Source of the DNA: an uncultured Muribaculaceae bacterium
GTDB lineage: Bacteria; Bacteroidota; Bacteroidia; Bacteroidales; Muribaculaceae
Reading direction: 5' to 3'
Assembly: GCA_910584735.1 (NCBI GenBank)
Contig: CAJUBM010000121.1
Coordinates: forward strand, 1 to 8,659
Length of the DNA stretch: 8,659 nucleotides
Positions 1 to 6,839 of this stretch are shown here, in pieces (within the stretch, counting starts at the first letter, position 1; each line of letters opens with the position of its first letter). Both the position numbers and the translations under genes were made by a program. The notes below the pieces were generated by a model that ran no database searches, was not told the DNA's origin, and saw only the letters and a program-made list of their open reading frames with translations.

Positions 1-162
1 TTTTCGGGTGGCCTGCCGTCCCGGAGGTCCGGCGCCACTACCATCCGGCTACATTAAAGATACCACCGTTTTGAGAGAGAAAAGCATTTATTTGGATTTT
101 GATACAGCGCCTCGGATAATGATTTCCGTTGGAAGATTGGTGTCTCCGAATTTTGACACAAC
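1..162 (+). repeat. Half of a REPIN/MITE-like inverted element, long-tail type (copy 1)
   Basis: The window opens inside a GC-rich core that recurs four more times here. From position 3 to 40 it is identical to the cores at 6995-7032 and 8611-8648. The core can fold on itself: GTGGC at 8-12 pairs with GCCAC at 34-38, and GCCG pairs with CGGC inside after a two-base CT bulge. A tail of about 120 bases follows and ends in a small hairpin, GTGTC (140-144) with GACAC (155-159). The whole stretch matches the reverse complement of 8384-8547 with about 11 differences in 160 bases. In the other copies a core in this orientation is preceded by an inverted partner, so the missing left arm probably lies just before the window. 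An open reading frame at 8-217 runs through the repeat and is very likely not a gene. In 163-283 I see no clear promoter for the rubredoxin gene. Confidence 0.85.
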
Positions 163-283
163 ACCTGATATTTTGTCCGATACATTGACACTGCGCATCC
201 GGCCACATCAAAACTGAACAATAACATTATCAACGGCGTTTCTATTTCACCAAACTCTAATGAATCTCATAAAAACTTCTACT

Positions 284-448
284 ATGGACAAAAAATACGT
301 ATGCACGGTATGCGACTGGGTCTATGACCCGGCGATAGGAGACCCTGACAGCGACATAGCGCCCGGCACGGCATTTGCCGACATCCCTGACGACTGGGTA
401 TGCCCCATATGCGGCGTAGGTAAGGACGAGTTCGAACCCGTAGAATAA
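284..448 (+). CDS. Rubredoxin
   Basis: This is a small soluble one-iron electron carrier, 54 residues long, the usual size of the family. It has both iron-binding knuckles: C7-T-V-C10 near the N terminus and C40-P-I-C43-G near the C terminus. The typical core aromatics W12, Y14 and W38 and the run DPDSDIAPGT between the knuckles are also present. Rubredoxins pass single electrons between NAD(P)H- or ferredoxin-linked reductases and acceptors such as rubrerythrin or superoxide reductase, often in oxygen or peroxide defence in anaerobes; the partner here is unknown. An in-frame ATG at 260 would add eight residues (MNLIKTST). I chose 284 because MDKKYVC is the normal family start. The gene stands alone, between a repeat element upstream and a strong hairpin downstream, so it is probably transcribed separately from trpS. 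Confidence 0.96.
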   Translation: MDKKYVCTVCDWVYDPAIGDPDSDIAPGTAFADIPDDWVCPICGVGKDEFEPVE

Positions 449-473
449 CGCACCTCACCCCACCGGTCTATCA

Positions 474-510
474 GGGCGCGGAATCCTATATAAATTGGGA
501 ATCCGCGCCC
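474..510 (+). terminator. Strong hairpin after rubredoxin, probable terminator
   Basis: GGGCGCGGA at 474-482 pairs with TCCGCGCCC at 502-510 (nine base pairs). After one A-A mismatch, four more pairs follow (TCC with GGA, then T-G), leaving an A/T-rich loop. TCTA and TAGA further out can extend the stem to about 468-517. No T-run follows, so this is not a textbook rho-independent terminator. It starts 25 bases after the rubredoxin stop, which suits a 3' end or an mRNA-stabilising structure. Confidence 0.6.
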
Positions 511-608
511 CGGTAGATTCATACCGTAACACCTGTCTATCCTCGCCATCTAATAAACTTTTCCAGCCCCATGCCGAGAAGTTGTGCGGGAGATAGGAAT
601 TTTTTCGC

Positions 609-616
609 TAATTTTG
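609..616 (+). promoter_or_regulatory. Candidate Bacteroidetes -7 box for trpS
   Basis: TAATTTTG fits the Bacteroidetes -7 consensus TAnnTTTG. It lies 22 bases before the trpS start codon, which would give a very short 5' leader. The upstream -33 TTTG element is poor: the nearest candidate, TTGTG at 582-586, is a few bases too far away. Confidence 0.4.
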
Positions 617-638
617 TGGAAAATAAAAACGAATACAG

Positions 639-1733
639 ATGGGAAAAATCATACTCACGGGCGACCGCCCTACGGGACGCCTGCATCTGGGGCATTATGT
701 AGGCTCGCTTAAACGCCGCGTGGAACTGCAGAACTCCGGCGAATTTGACAAGATTTTCATAATGATTGCCGATGCGCAGGCCCTGACCGATAATGCCGAC
801 AATCCCGAAAAAGTACGTCAGAACGTAATAGAGGTGGCGCTTGACTACCTCTCGGTAGGCCTTGACCCGGCGAAATCGACACTTTTCGTTCAGACCCACG
901 TGCCGGAACTGTGCGAACTGGCGTTCTACTACATGAACCTCGTGTCGGTGTCACGCGTACAGCGCAATCCCACGGTAAAGACCGAAATACAGATGCGCGG
1001 GTTTGAAAAATCAATCCCCATGGGATTCTTCTCCTACCCCGTGAGCCAGGCTTCCGACATCACCGCCTTCAAGGCCACCACTGTACCAGTCGGAGAAGAC
1101 CAAGCCCCCATGATAGAGCTTACACGTGAAATCGTGAACCGCTTCAACAACATCTACGGCCCTACGCTTGTAGAACCTGAGATACTGCTTCCCGACACGC
1201 AGGTATGCATGCGTCTGCCAGGCACCGACGGCAAGGCAAAGATGAGCAAATCGTTAGGCAACTGCATCTATCTGTCCGACACTCCCAAGGAGGTGAAAAA
1301 GAAGGTAAACAGCATGTACACCGACCCCGAGCACCTCACTATCGAATCGCCCGGACATCTGGAAGGCAACTGCCCGTTCATCTATCTTGATGCATTTGCC
1401 TCAGACGAGCAGGTGACCCGGTTCGCGCCCGACTATAAGTCGCTCCAAGAGGTAAAAGACCATTATACCCGTGGAGGCCTGGGAGACGGCACGGTAAAAA
1501 AATTGCTTATAAACGTATTGGAAGAGATGTTAGCGCCCATACGCGAGCGCCGCGCTTATTGGGAACAGCGCATCCCCGAGGTCTACGAGATACTTCGCAC
1601 AGGCTCCGAAAAAGCCCGCGAGGCAGCCGCCGAAACCCTCAACCAGGTTCGCGAGGCCATGAAGATAAACTACTTCGCCGACTCGGCCCTCATTGCCGAG
1701 CAGGCCAAGAAATACAAATCAGGTAAATCCTGA
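639..1733 (+). CDS. trpS: Tryptophan--tRNA ligase (TrpRS)
   Basis: This cytoplasmic class Ic aminoacyl-tRNA synthetase charges tRNA-Trp with tryptophan using ATP. The 364-residue length is near the usual bacterial size of about 330-360. The N-terminal Rossmann fold carries the HIGH-type signature H16-L-G-H19 directly after TGDRPTGRL. PVGEDQ at 150-155 is the conserved active-site loop, and K201-M-S-K-S205 is the second ATP-binding signature, preceded by LPGTDGKA. D140 in SQASDITAF aligns with the Asp that contacts the indole nitrogen in Bacillus stearothermophilus TrpRS. The helical C-terminal half is Lys/Glu-rich and ends KKYKSGKS. The ATG at 639 begins MGKIILTGDRPTG, a normal family start. 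A -7 promoter box lies just upstream and a hairpin terminator follows, so it appears to be a single-gene unit. I see no T-box or trp leader in the short upstream region. Confidence 0.98.
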   Translation: MGKIILTGDRPTGRLHLGHYVGSLKRRVELQNSGEFDKIFIMIADAQALTDNADNPEKVRQNVIEVALDYLSVGLDPAKSTLFVQTHVPELCELAFYYMNLVSVSRVQRNPTVKTEIQMRGFEKSIPMGFFSYPVSQASDITAFKATTVPVGEDQAPMIELTREIVNRFNNIYGPTLVEPEILLPDTQVCMRLPGTDGKAKMSKSLGNCIYLSDTPKEVKKKVNSMYTDPEHLTIESPGHLEGNCPFIYLDAFASDEQVTRFAPDYKSLQEVKDHYTRGGLGDGTVKKLLINVLEEMLAPIRERRAYWEQRIPEVYEILRTGSEKAREAAAETLNQVREAMKINYFADSALIAEQAKKYKSGKS

Positions 1734-1765
1734 AAAAAATCAGAAATCCAATAAAAATATACACC

Positions 1766-1796
1766 GGGCGTTGCTTTCACATATAAGGCAACGCCC
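1766..1796 (+). terminator. Hairpin terminator after trpS
   Basis: GGGCGTTGC at 1766-1774 pairs perfectly with GCAACGCCC at 1788-1796 around a 13-base loop, 32 bases after the trpS stop. Only a weak T-containing tail follows (TTACATAT). Position and stem strength suggest the end of the trpS transcript. Confidence 0.7.
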
Positions 1797-1968
1797 TTAC
1801 ATATAAATGAACCTTTCGCCAACCTAATAAACAGACATAAGGCATCGATCTATACTTAAAACCGACAATAATATCCTACTTCCCCCATTTTTTTGTAAAA
1901 TATGTCAACAAGGTTACTCTGTTTAACACAACTTAACAATAGGGGGGGTGATTCTTCATTTTTTTGCA
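1797..1968. other. Intergenic DNA with no recognised gene
   Basis: This is A/T-rich sequence with a run of seven G at 1942-1948 and two long T runs. I see no coding potential and no RNA gene. It probably contains the upstream promoter region for the large gene that follows. Confidence 0.5.
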
Positions 1969-1976
1969 TATCTTTG
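1969..1976 (+). promoter_or_regulatory. Bacteroidetes -7 promoter box for the giant secreted protein gene
   Basis: TATCTTTG is an exact match to TAnnTTTG, in the context TTTTTTGCATATCTTTGC that is characteristic of Bacteroidales promoters. No TTTG is visible at the -33 distance, where the sequence is a G-run. Transcription would start at about 1981-1983, leaving a 5' leader of about 200 bases before the start codon at 2183. Being the only convincing box in this intergenic region, it is the best candidate promoter for the large gene. Confidence 0.6.
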
Positions 1977-1981
1977 CGTCA

Positions 1982-2042
1982 GGCAATCCGCCATGCTCCT
2001 GAATATACAATATAGTATATATTGGGAGGGGTAATAATTGCC
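1982..2042 (+). promoter_or_regulatory. Folded 5' leader: long irregular hairpin at the predicted mRNA end
   Basis: Three nested helices can stack into one rod. The base is GGCAAT (1982-1987) with ATTGCC (2037-2042). The middle is CTCC (1996-1999) with GGAG (2025-2028). The tip is ATATAC (2003-2008) with GTATAT (2015-2020) around a six-base loop. The predicted transcription start falls right at the basal strand, so the mRNA would begin in a helix, an arrangement that can protect a transcript from decay. It matches no riboswitch that I recognise. Confidence 0.5.
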
Positions 2043-2065
2043 ATCGGTTCCACTAACCAAAAAGA

Positions 2066-2099
2066 CATCATGATTCTATGATGGAATTCCAATCATCAT
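2066..2099 (+). promoter_or_regulatory. Leader segment with two mutually exclusive hairpins
   Basis: ATGATG at 2078-2083 can pair with CATCAT upstream (2066-2071, six-base loop) or with CATCAT downstream (2094-2099, ten-base loop), but not with both. The second option has the palindrome GGAATTCC (2083-2090) overlapping its loop. A four-codon reading frame, ATG ATT CTA TGA (2070-2081), lies in the same segment, and its first ten bases equal the start of the main gene. This could be a switch or chance in a low-complexity leader. Confidence 0.3.
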
Positions 2100-2182
2100 A
2101 TTCCAACCTCATCCAACTTCCCTCTATGTTTTTAATGTAACCAATCAACAAATACCTTTTTACTAACCAATCTATAACCATT

Positions 2183-5100
2183 ATGATTCTATCCAGATTC
2201 AAGGGATTAGCGCTGGCCATAGGCATGGCGCTCCTGCCCGCCATGGTTCCGGCCCAGTTTCGGCCTACACATCAGGAATCAAAGCTCCCGGGATGTAGGA
2301 ACCAGCCAATCCCACTCTACCAGAAATTAGTCAAATCCCATCCGGTCTTCCCGTTATCACCACAACAGCAGAAAAGCCCACACTCGCATATGAAGGCCCT
2401 CAAGGCATCCGGCGAGGATGTCACCTTGTTCGCCCTTACATCAGACCCATATGGAAACACCAAAGTATGGCAGCTCCCCAAAACCTTAGGCGGCACGGCC
2501 ACAGAGGCTGATTTCCAATTCAGCTATGTATTCGACATATGCACGGTCGTAAACTTTGACAACAAGTATTTCGTACAACATCATTACGGCCCGGAACTTA
2601 CCGGGGGTGAGGATTGGTACATACTTGATGTCTACCTGGACGATGACGGATGGCTCAATATGCAGGGCGAGGTACTGTTAGAACCGGACGCCGTCTCATC
2701 GGCGATGGCTCTTGACCCGGTGACAAACCACATATACTGTATCAACCCGGCAGAAGAGGGCGGCTACAGATTATTCACCATTGCATTTGACGAAGGGCAA
2801 CAAACCGTGTCAACCTCCACAATAGGGACAATCCCGGGTGAATGGAACTCCATAGGGATTGACTCAGACGGGCAGATGTATGGAATCAAAGTGGCCCGGG
2901 ATGCATCAGGCGTCACAGGAAGCACCCTCTGTAAGATTGACAAAAGCAACGCCACCGTCACCTCTGAAATCGGAGAGACACAGCAGAAACCCTGCACTGC
3001 CGATGGCGCCGTAATCGACACATCGACAAACAGCTTCTACTGGCTCGTAAAGGAGCGTGAGAACGGAGAGACCAGACTGCTGAACGTAGATCTGACATCA
3101 GGGGATGCAAGGATTATATCAGCCTTTGAGAGCGGATTCAACCCGAAAGGGATTTTCGCGGTGACGAAACGGAATCCCGACACCCCCCTGGCACCCACAG
3201 ATGTAACCGTAAGCTTCGAAGGCAAGTCACTGACGGGCATTATCTCGTTCAATGTCCCCTCGGCCAATCTCAACGGAGAGCAAAACGGCGAGTTGTCGTA
3301 CAAAGTGACTGTTGAGGGTCAAACCCTTACAGGCGACTGTGATTACGGGGAAAGAGTGCAGATTCCCGTCACGGTACCGACAGATAATTACTATGACTTT
3401 TATGTAAAAATCATAAACGGCACACTTGAGTCACAAGCTACAAATACCAGGGCATATGCCGGACGCGCCATACCCCCCAGCGTAAATCCATCCCTGGCAT
3501 TTGACGAAGCTACAAATGAATTCGTTGTAACATGGGATGAACCCGACACCCAATATACCCAAGGCTATATATCGGTCGGCGACCTCACTTACAAAGTAAT
3601 CCGCTACCCCGATGAAGTAGTAGTAGCCGATGGTCTAAAGAGCCGCGAATTCCGGGAATCTATAGCCGACTTTCCCGAGAACTTCACTTTATGGCATTAT
3701 ACCGTATGTACCTACAACGAAGAAATACCATCGTATTCAGCCGGCAAGACAAACTTCTACCCACTTGGCTACGCTACGCCCCCCTTCAAAGAGGACTTTG
3801 ATAATACCAGCCTTTCGTCTCTGGCAGGCTACCGTATAGTCGACAACAACGACCAACCTCTCAGCGTAAGGCTGATCAGATCGTTATACATAAATGAATA
3901 CGGCAACCTTGGCTCCAACCTGACCATTTACAAAAATGACAATAGCTCAGCCGATGAAGCCTGGCTCATCGGCCCGCAGACCCGTCTGGAACGAGGTAAG
4001 ACCTATTTTGTAAAAATAAACGCATACATCTCCTCGCCCGAAAACCCGGTTGAGTTCCAGATGTTCGTGTCAGATGGTAATACTCCGTCCGCTCTTGTTG
4101 ACGGAACGAAACTCGGCAGTTGGAAAATCAATAATACCGTAAATGAATCAGGCGAGTTGATAATGAGCTTTACCCCCCAGAACACCGGCCTGTATTATTT
4201 CGGCTTCAGGTGTACGCCGTTCAACATCAACAACCAGAACGACGGAGCCATCCATATCACCTCTTTCGAGTACAGTCAAGGCGTGGCCGACAATGCTCCG
4301 GCTGCACCTGTAATAACGAGTATCAAACGCAACATCAACGGCGAGCTAAAGGCAGATGTCTCTATTACCTTACCCTCCAAGGATATCAATGGACAAACTC
4401 TTAATTCGATTGAAAAACTTGATGTCCTTCGCAATGGCAACGTTATAAAGACTTTTGACAATCCCCAGCCGGGAGAGACAGTCTCATTTACAGACACGGA
4501 TATTGACAAACCCGGGAACTTTACGTGGACAGCCGTAGCATACAATGACGGCGGAGCGGGCAAAATCTCTGATGCCGTGACCGCGTTCGTAGGGCAGGAT
4601 ATAGCAGCCGCACCGTCCGATTTCAAGATTGAGAAACTATCCGGCGGAAGGATGCGCGCGACATGGACCCCTGTAACAACCGACAAGAACGGCAATACCA
4701 TAGACCCGTCACGCGTAAGCTATCTGTTCAAGGACGAAACCGGTTCGGTATATATCAAGACCGATAATACAGAAGTTGAATTTGACGAACCCACGACCCA
4801 GCAATGGAACAGGTACGCGGTCTATTCGATAAATGAATCGGGCTCCGACAATTGCACATGGTCGGAGCCAATCGTGGTGGGACCGCCATCTTCTGAGTTT
4901 GTTGACCGTTTCTCAAATGGCACATCAGACCACTTCCCGATTACCACACTCTGGTCTAACACTGAGAACAATGCAGGCTCATGGGCATTAAAATCGATAC
5001 TATCAACAGGATGTTTCGGCAAAGATATCGCAGATAATCAAACCGACTGCTTCATAGCGATGACCGGATATGAAATAGATGCCTCAGCGTCCCTGATTAC

Positions 5101-6775
5101 CACTTATGTCGACCTCTCAGGGCACAAATATCCTGCATTCTCATGCTATGTGCATAACTTATCCGACGGTGTATCAGAAAACACGAACCAGATCCAGGTA
5201 TATGCAAAAGCACTTGGAACGAATGAATGGACGCTCCTTAGCAATAAAACAATTTGCGAAGTGGCACCACATCATTACTCATGGGGACATATGGTAGTAA
5301 GTCTCGAAGAATTTGCCGGAAAAACCATCCAGATAAAAGTCACCGGCATTATCAAAACATTTGTATATATACCGCTTGACGACATTGAAATACGATCAAT
5401 CTCACCGTCAGACCTCGCAGTAGAGAGCTTCCGGGTACCCGACTATGCCGAGCCGGGCAAAGAGTTTACAGCAAATGTAAGAATAACAAACCACGGCTTT
5501 AAGAGTGCGGATAAATTCGATGTTATCCTGAGTGCAGGGGGTGAGTCAACGGTATTTAGCGGCAATAACCTGGCCTCCGGCGATTTCATAGACTTTGAAT
5601 GTCCCGTTACCATGCCTGACCTCGGAGACTCGGAATATCTTGAAATGAGAGCCGTGGTGGTCAAGCCCGGCGATACAAATGTCTCAAACGACCGCCGCGA
5701 TGCTATAGTCGCACCAAAACTCACACATCTACCCCGCCCGGAAAATCTTACCGGGTCGATTGATGACACAGGAAGGCCGAAACTGGAATGGGAAGCGCCC
5801 TCGGAGCCTTATCACCCACAGGTCTCGGAAAGCTTCTCTAAGGGAGAGCAATTCGTACAGCACTACGAAGACTGGATTTTCATCGACCGTGATAATTATC
5901 CTACGGGGGAATATAATCTGTCAAACCTTAATGTGCCGGGATACAAGCCGGAGATAGACGCCACATCCTTCATGGTATATGACGCCACAACGACCGAAGT
6001 ATTTTTCGATCGGCTGCTGTGGGGCTATGATGACCCGCGTTTTCTCGCGGCATATTATCGCGCCGACTACAACGAGAGCGATGACTGGGCCATCACTCCC
6101 GAGCTTGACGGCTCGGCCCAGGTGGTCTCCTTCATGGCAAGAGGCCTTATATGGCGCTTCCCGCCAAAGTTTGACGTATATTATTCAACGGGAAGCACTG
6201 ATCCTGATGATTTCCGTATTGTCGACGGCATGGCCGGACTCTCACCTGTTGCAGGCGAATGGACCAAGTTTAGCGCCCACCTACCACTCGGGGCAAAGCG
6301 TATGGCCATCCGTTCACGCATAAAGGGTACTGCCACCATGTTGCATATCGACCACGTGCAATACAGAGGAGCGGCGAGCATAGAACTTACCCCCCAACGC
6401 TATAACATCTACCGTAACGGGGAGGCCGGACCTAATGTAGAAGACACATGGTGGAACGGAAGCGATGCAATTGAAGGAAGCCAGGAATACAGCGTGACGG
6501 CATATTATCGCAATTACGGAGAATCTGAGCCGACAAAACCCGTCATACTGTCTCCAACATCCCTGCCCTCCATCGGGAATGATGCCATAAAGGTCTATTC
6601 GCAAGAAGGCTATATAATCATAGATAACTGCAACGACCAACAAGTATCTGTCTATGATACTCTTGGACGGACAGTGTTCAGTGATGTCATAGCCAATACC
6701 GGCAGAATCCAGGTGGTTCCGGGCATATACGTTGTGAACATAGGCTCACAATCAGTCAAACTGGTTGTGATGTAA
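2183..6775 (+). CDS. Giant secreted multidomain protein with choice-of-anchor-J/FN3-like modules and T9SS sorting domain
   Basis: This is a 1530-residue extracellular or surface protein; its specific role is unknown. Residues 1-24 form a signal peptide (MILSRFK, a hydrophobic stretch, then VPA before Q25). Residues about 65-330 look like a beta-propeller: repeated strands such as SSAMALDPVTNHIYCI and NSIGIDSDGQMYGI. Two FN3-like modules follow (333-425, 430-530). A first choice-of-anchor-J/MAM-like jelly roll starts at F535-KEDF (535-698). Two more FN3-like modules follow (about 704-807, 808-899), with the LPSKDINGQTL and RNGNVIKTF wording common in Bacteroidales. A second anchor-J module is 905-1074 (VDRF ... 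DDIEIRSI), then a CARDB-like module (1076-1178). A third anchor-J module is 1215-1396 (SFSKGEQF ... HIDHVQYRG), inside a split FN3-like unit. The last 65-70 residues (IKVYSQEG ... VSVYDTLGR ... PGIYVVNIG ... VKLVVM) are a type A T9SS C-terminal domain, which implies export across the outer membrane and cleavage. I see no catalytic site; adhesion or glycan binding is a guess. The frame is intact. Its own promoter, leader and terminator suggest a monocistronic gene. Confidence 0.9.
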   Translation: MILSRFKGLALAIGMALLPAMVPAQFRPTHQESKLPGCRNQPIPLYQKLVKSHPVFPLSPQQQKSPHSHMKALKASGEDVTLFALTSDPYGNTKVWQLPKTLGGTATEADFQFSYVFDICTVVNFDNKYFVQHHYGPELTGGEDWYILDVYLDDDGWLNMQGEVLLEPDAVSSAMALDPVTNHIYCINPAEEGGYRLFTIAFDEGQQTVSTSTIGTIPGEWNSIGIDSDGQMYGIKVARDASGVTGSTLCKIDKSNATVTSEIGETQQKPCTADGAVIDTSTNSFYWLVKERENGETRLLNVDLTSGDARIISAFESGFNPKGIFAVTKRNPDTPLAPTDVTVSFEGKSLTGIISFNVPSANLNGEQNGELSYKVTVEGQTLTGDCDYGERVQIPVTVPTDNYYDFYVKIINGTLESQATNTRAYAGRAIPPSVNPSLAFDEATNEFVVTWDEPDTQYTQGYISVGDLTYKVIRYPDEVVVADGLKSREFRESIADFPENFTLWHYTVCTYNEEIPSYSAGKTNFYPLGYATPPFKEDFDNTSLSSLAGYRIVDNNDQPLSVRLIRSLYINEYGNLGSNLTIYKNDNSSADEAWLIGPQTRLERGKTYFVKINAYISSPENPVEFQMFVSDGNTPSALVDGTKLGSWKINNTVNESGELIMSFTPQNTGLYYFGFRCTPFNINNQNDGAIHITSFEYSQGVADNAPAAPVITSIKRNINGELKADVSITLPSKDINGQTLNSIEKLDVLRNGNVIKTFDNPQPGETVSFTDTDIDKPGNFTWTAVAYNDGGAGKISDAVTAFVGQDIAAAPSDFKIEKLSGGRMRATWTPVTTDKNGNTIDPSRVSYLFKDETGSVYIKTDNTEVEFDEPTTQQWNRYAVYSINESGSDNCTWSEPIVVGPPSSEFVDRFSNGTSDHFPITTLWSNTENNAGSWALKSILSTGCFGKDIADNQTDCFIAMTGYEIDASASLITTYVDLSGHKYPAFSCYVHNLSDGVSENTNQIQVYAKALGTNEWTLLSNKTICEVAPHHYSWGHMVVSLEEFAGKTIQIKVTGIIKTFVYIPLDDIEIRSISPSDLAVESFRVPDYAEPGKEFTANVRITNHGFKSADKFDVILSAGGESTVFSGNNLASGDFIDFECPVTMPDLGDSEYLEMRAVVVKPGDTNVSNDRRDAIVAPKLTHLPRPENLTGSIDDTGRPKLEWEAPSEPYHPQVSESFSKGEQFVQHYEDWIFIDRDNYPTGEYNLSNLNVPGYKPEIDATSFMVYDATTTEVFFDRLLWGYDDPRFLAAYYRADYNESDDWAITPELDGSAQVVSFMARGLIWRFPPKFDVYYSTGSTDPDDFRIVDGMAGLSPVAGEWTKFSAHLPLGAKRMAIRSRIKGTATMLHIDHVQYRGAASIELTPQRYNIYRNGEAGPNVEDTWWNGSDAIEGSQEYSVTAYYRNYGESEPTKPVILSPTSLPSIGNDAIKVYSQEGYIIIDNCNDQQVSVYDTLGRTVFSDVIANTGRIQVVPGIYVVNIGSQSVKLVVM

Positions 6776-6802
6776 CCAATCAAAACATAATAAAACATCA
6801 AT

Positions 6803-6839
6803 AGCGGTGTGTCAAAATTCATCTTTTTGACACACCGCT
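6803..6839 (+). terminator. Perfect 15-bp stem-loop after the giant gene
   Basis: AGCGGTGTGTCAAAA at 6803-6817 pairs without mismatch with TTTTGACACACCGCT at 6825-6839 around a seven-base loop. It begins 28 bases after the stop codon. It is symmetric and could act on both strands, between two convergent genes. Its left arm contains TGTGTCAAAATTC (6808-6820), the outer end of the repeat element family, so the terminator and the element boundary coincide. Confidence 0.75.

Noticed and set aside
8..217. 69-residue reading frame beginning MACRPGGPAPL
   Set aside because: It runs through the repeat core and long tail; similar arginine/proline/glycine-rich frames arise in other copies (6954-7136, 6812-7030). 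It has no family features and is explained by the repeat.
260..283. Upstream ATG extending rubredoxin by eight residues
   Set aside because: The extra residues MNLIKTST do not belong to the rubredoxin fold, and the start at 284 gives the standard 54-residue protein.
617..638. T-box or tryptophan leader before trpS
   Set aside because: The interval from the likely promoter to the start codon is far too short, and no Trp-codon leader peptide or T-box motif is visible.
537..899. 120-residue minus-strand reading frame
   Set aside because: It mostly overlaps the start of trpS on the opposite strand, and the trpS frame is unmistakable; this is a shadow frame.
4276..4701. 141-residue minus-strand reading frame inside the giant gene
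   Set aside because: It lies entirely opposite a well-supported FN3-like coding region and has no independent start signal or family features.
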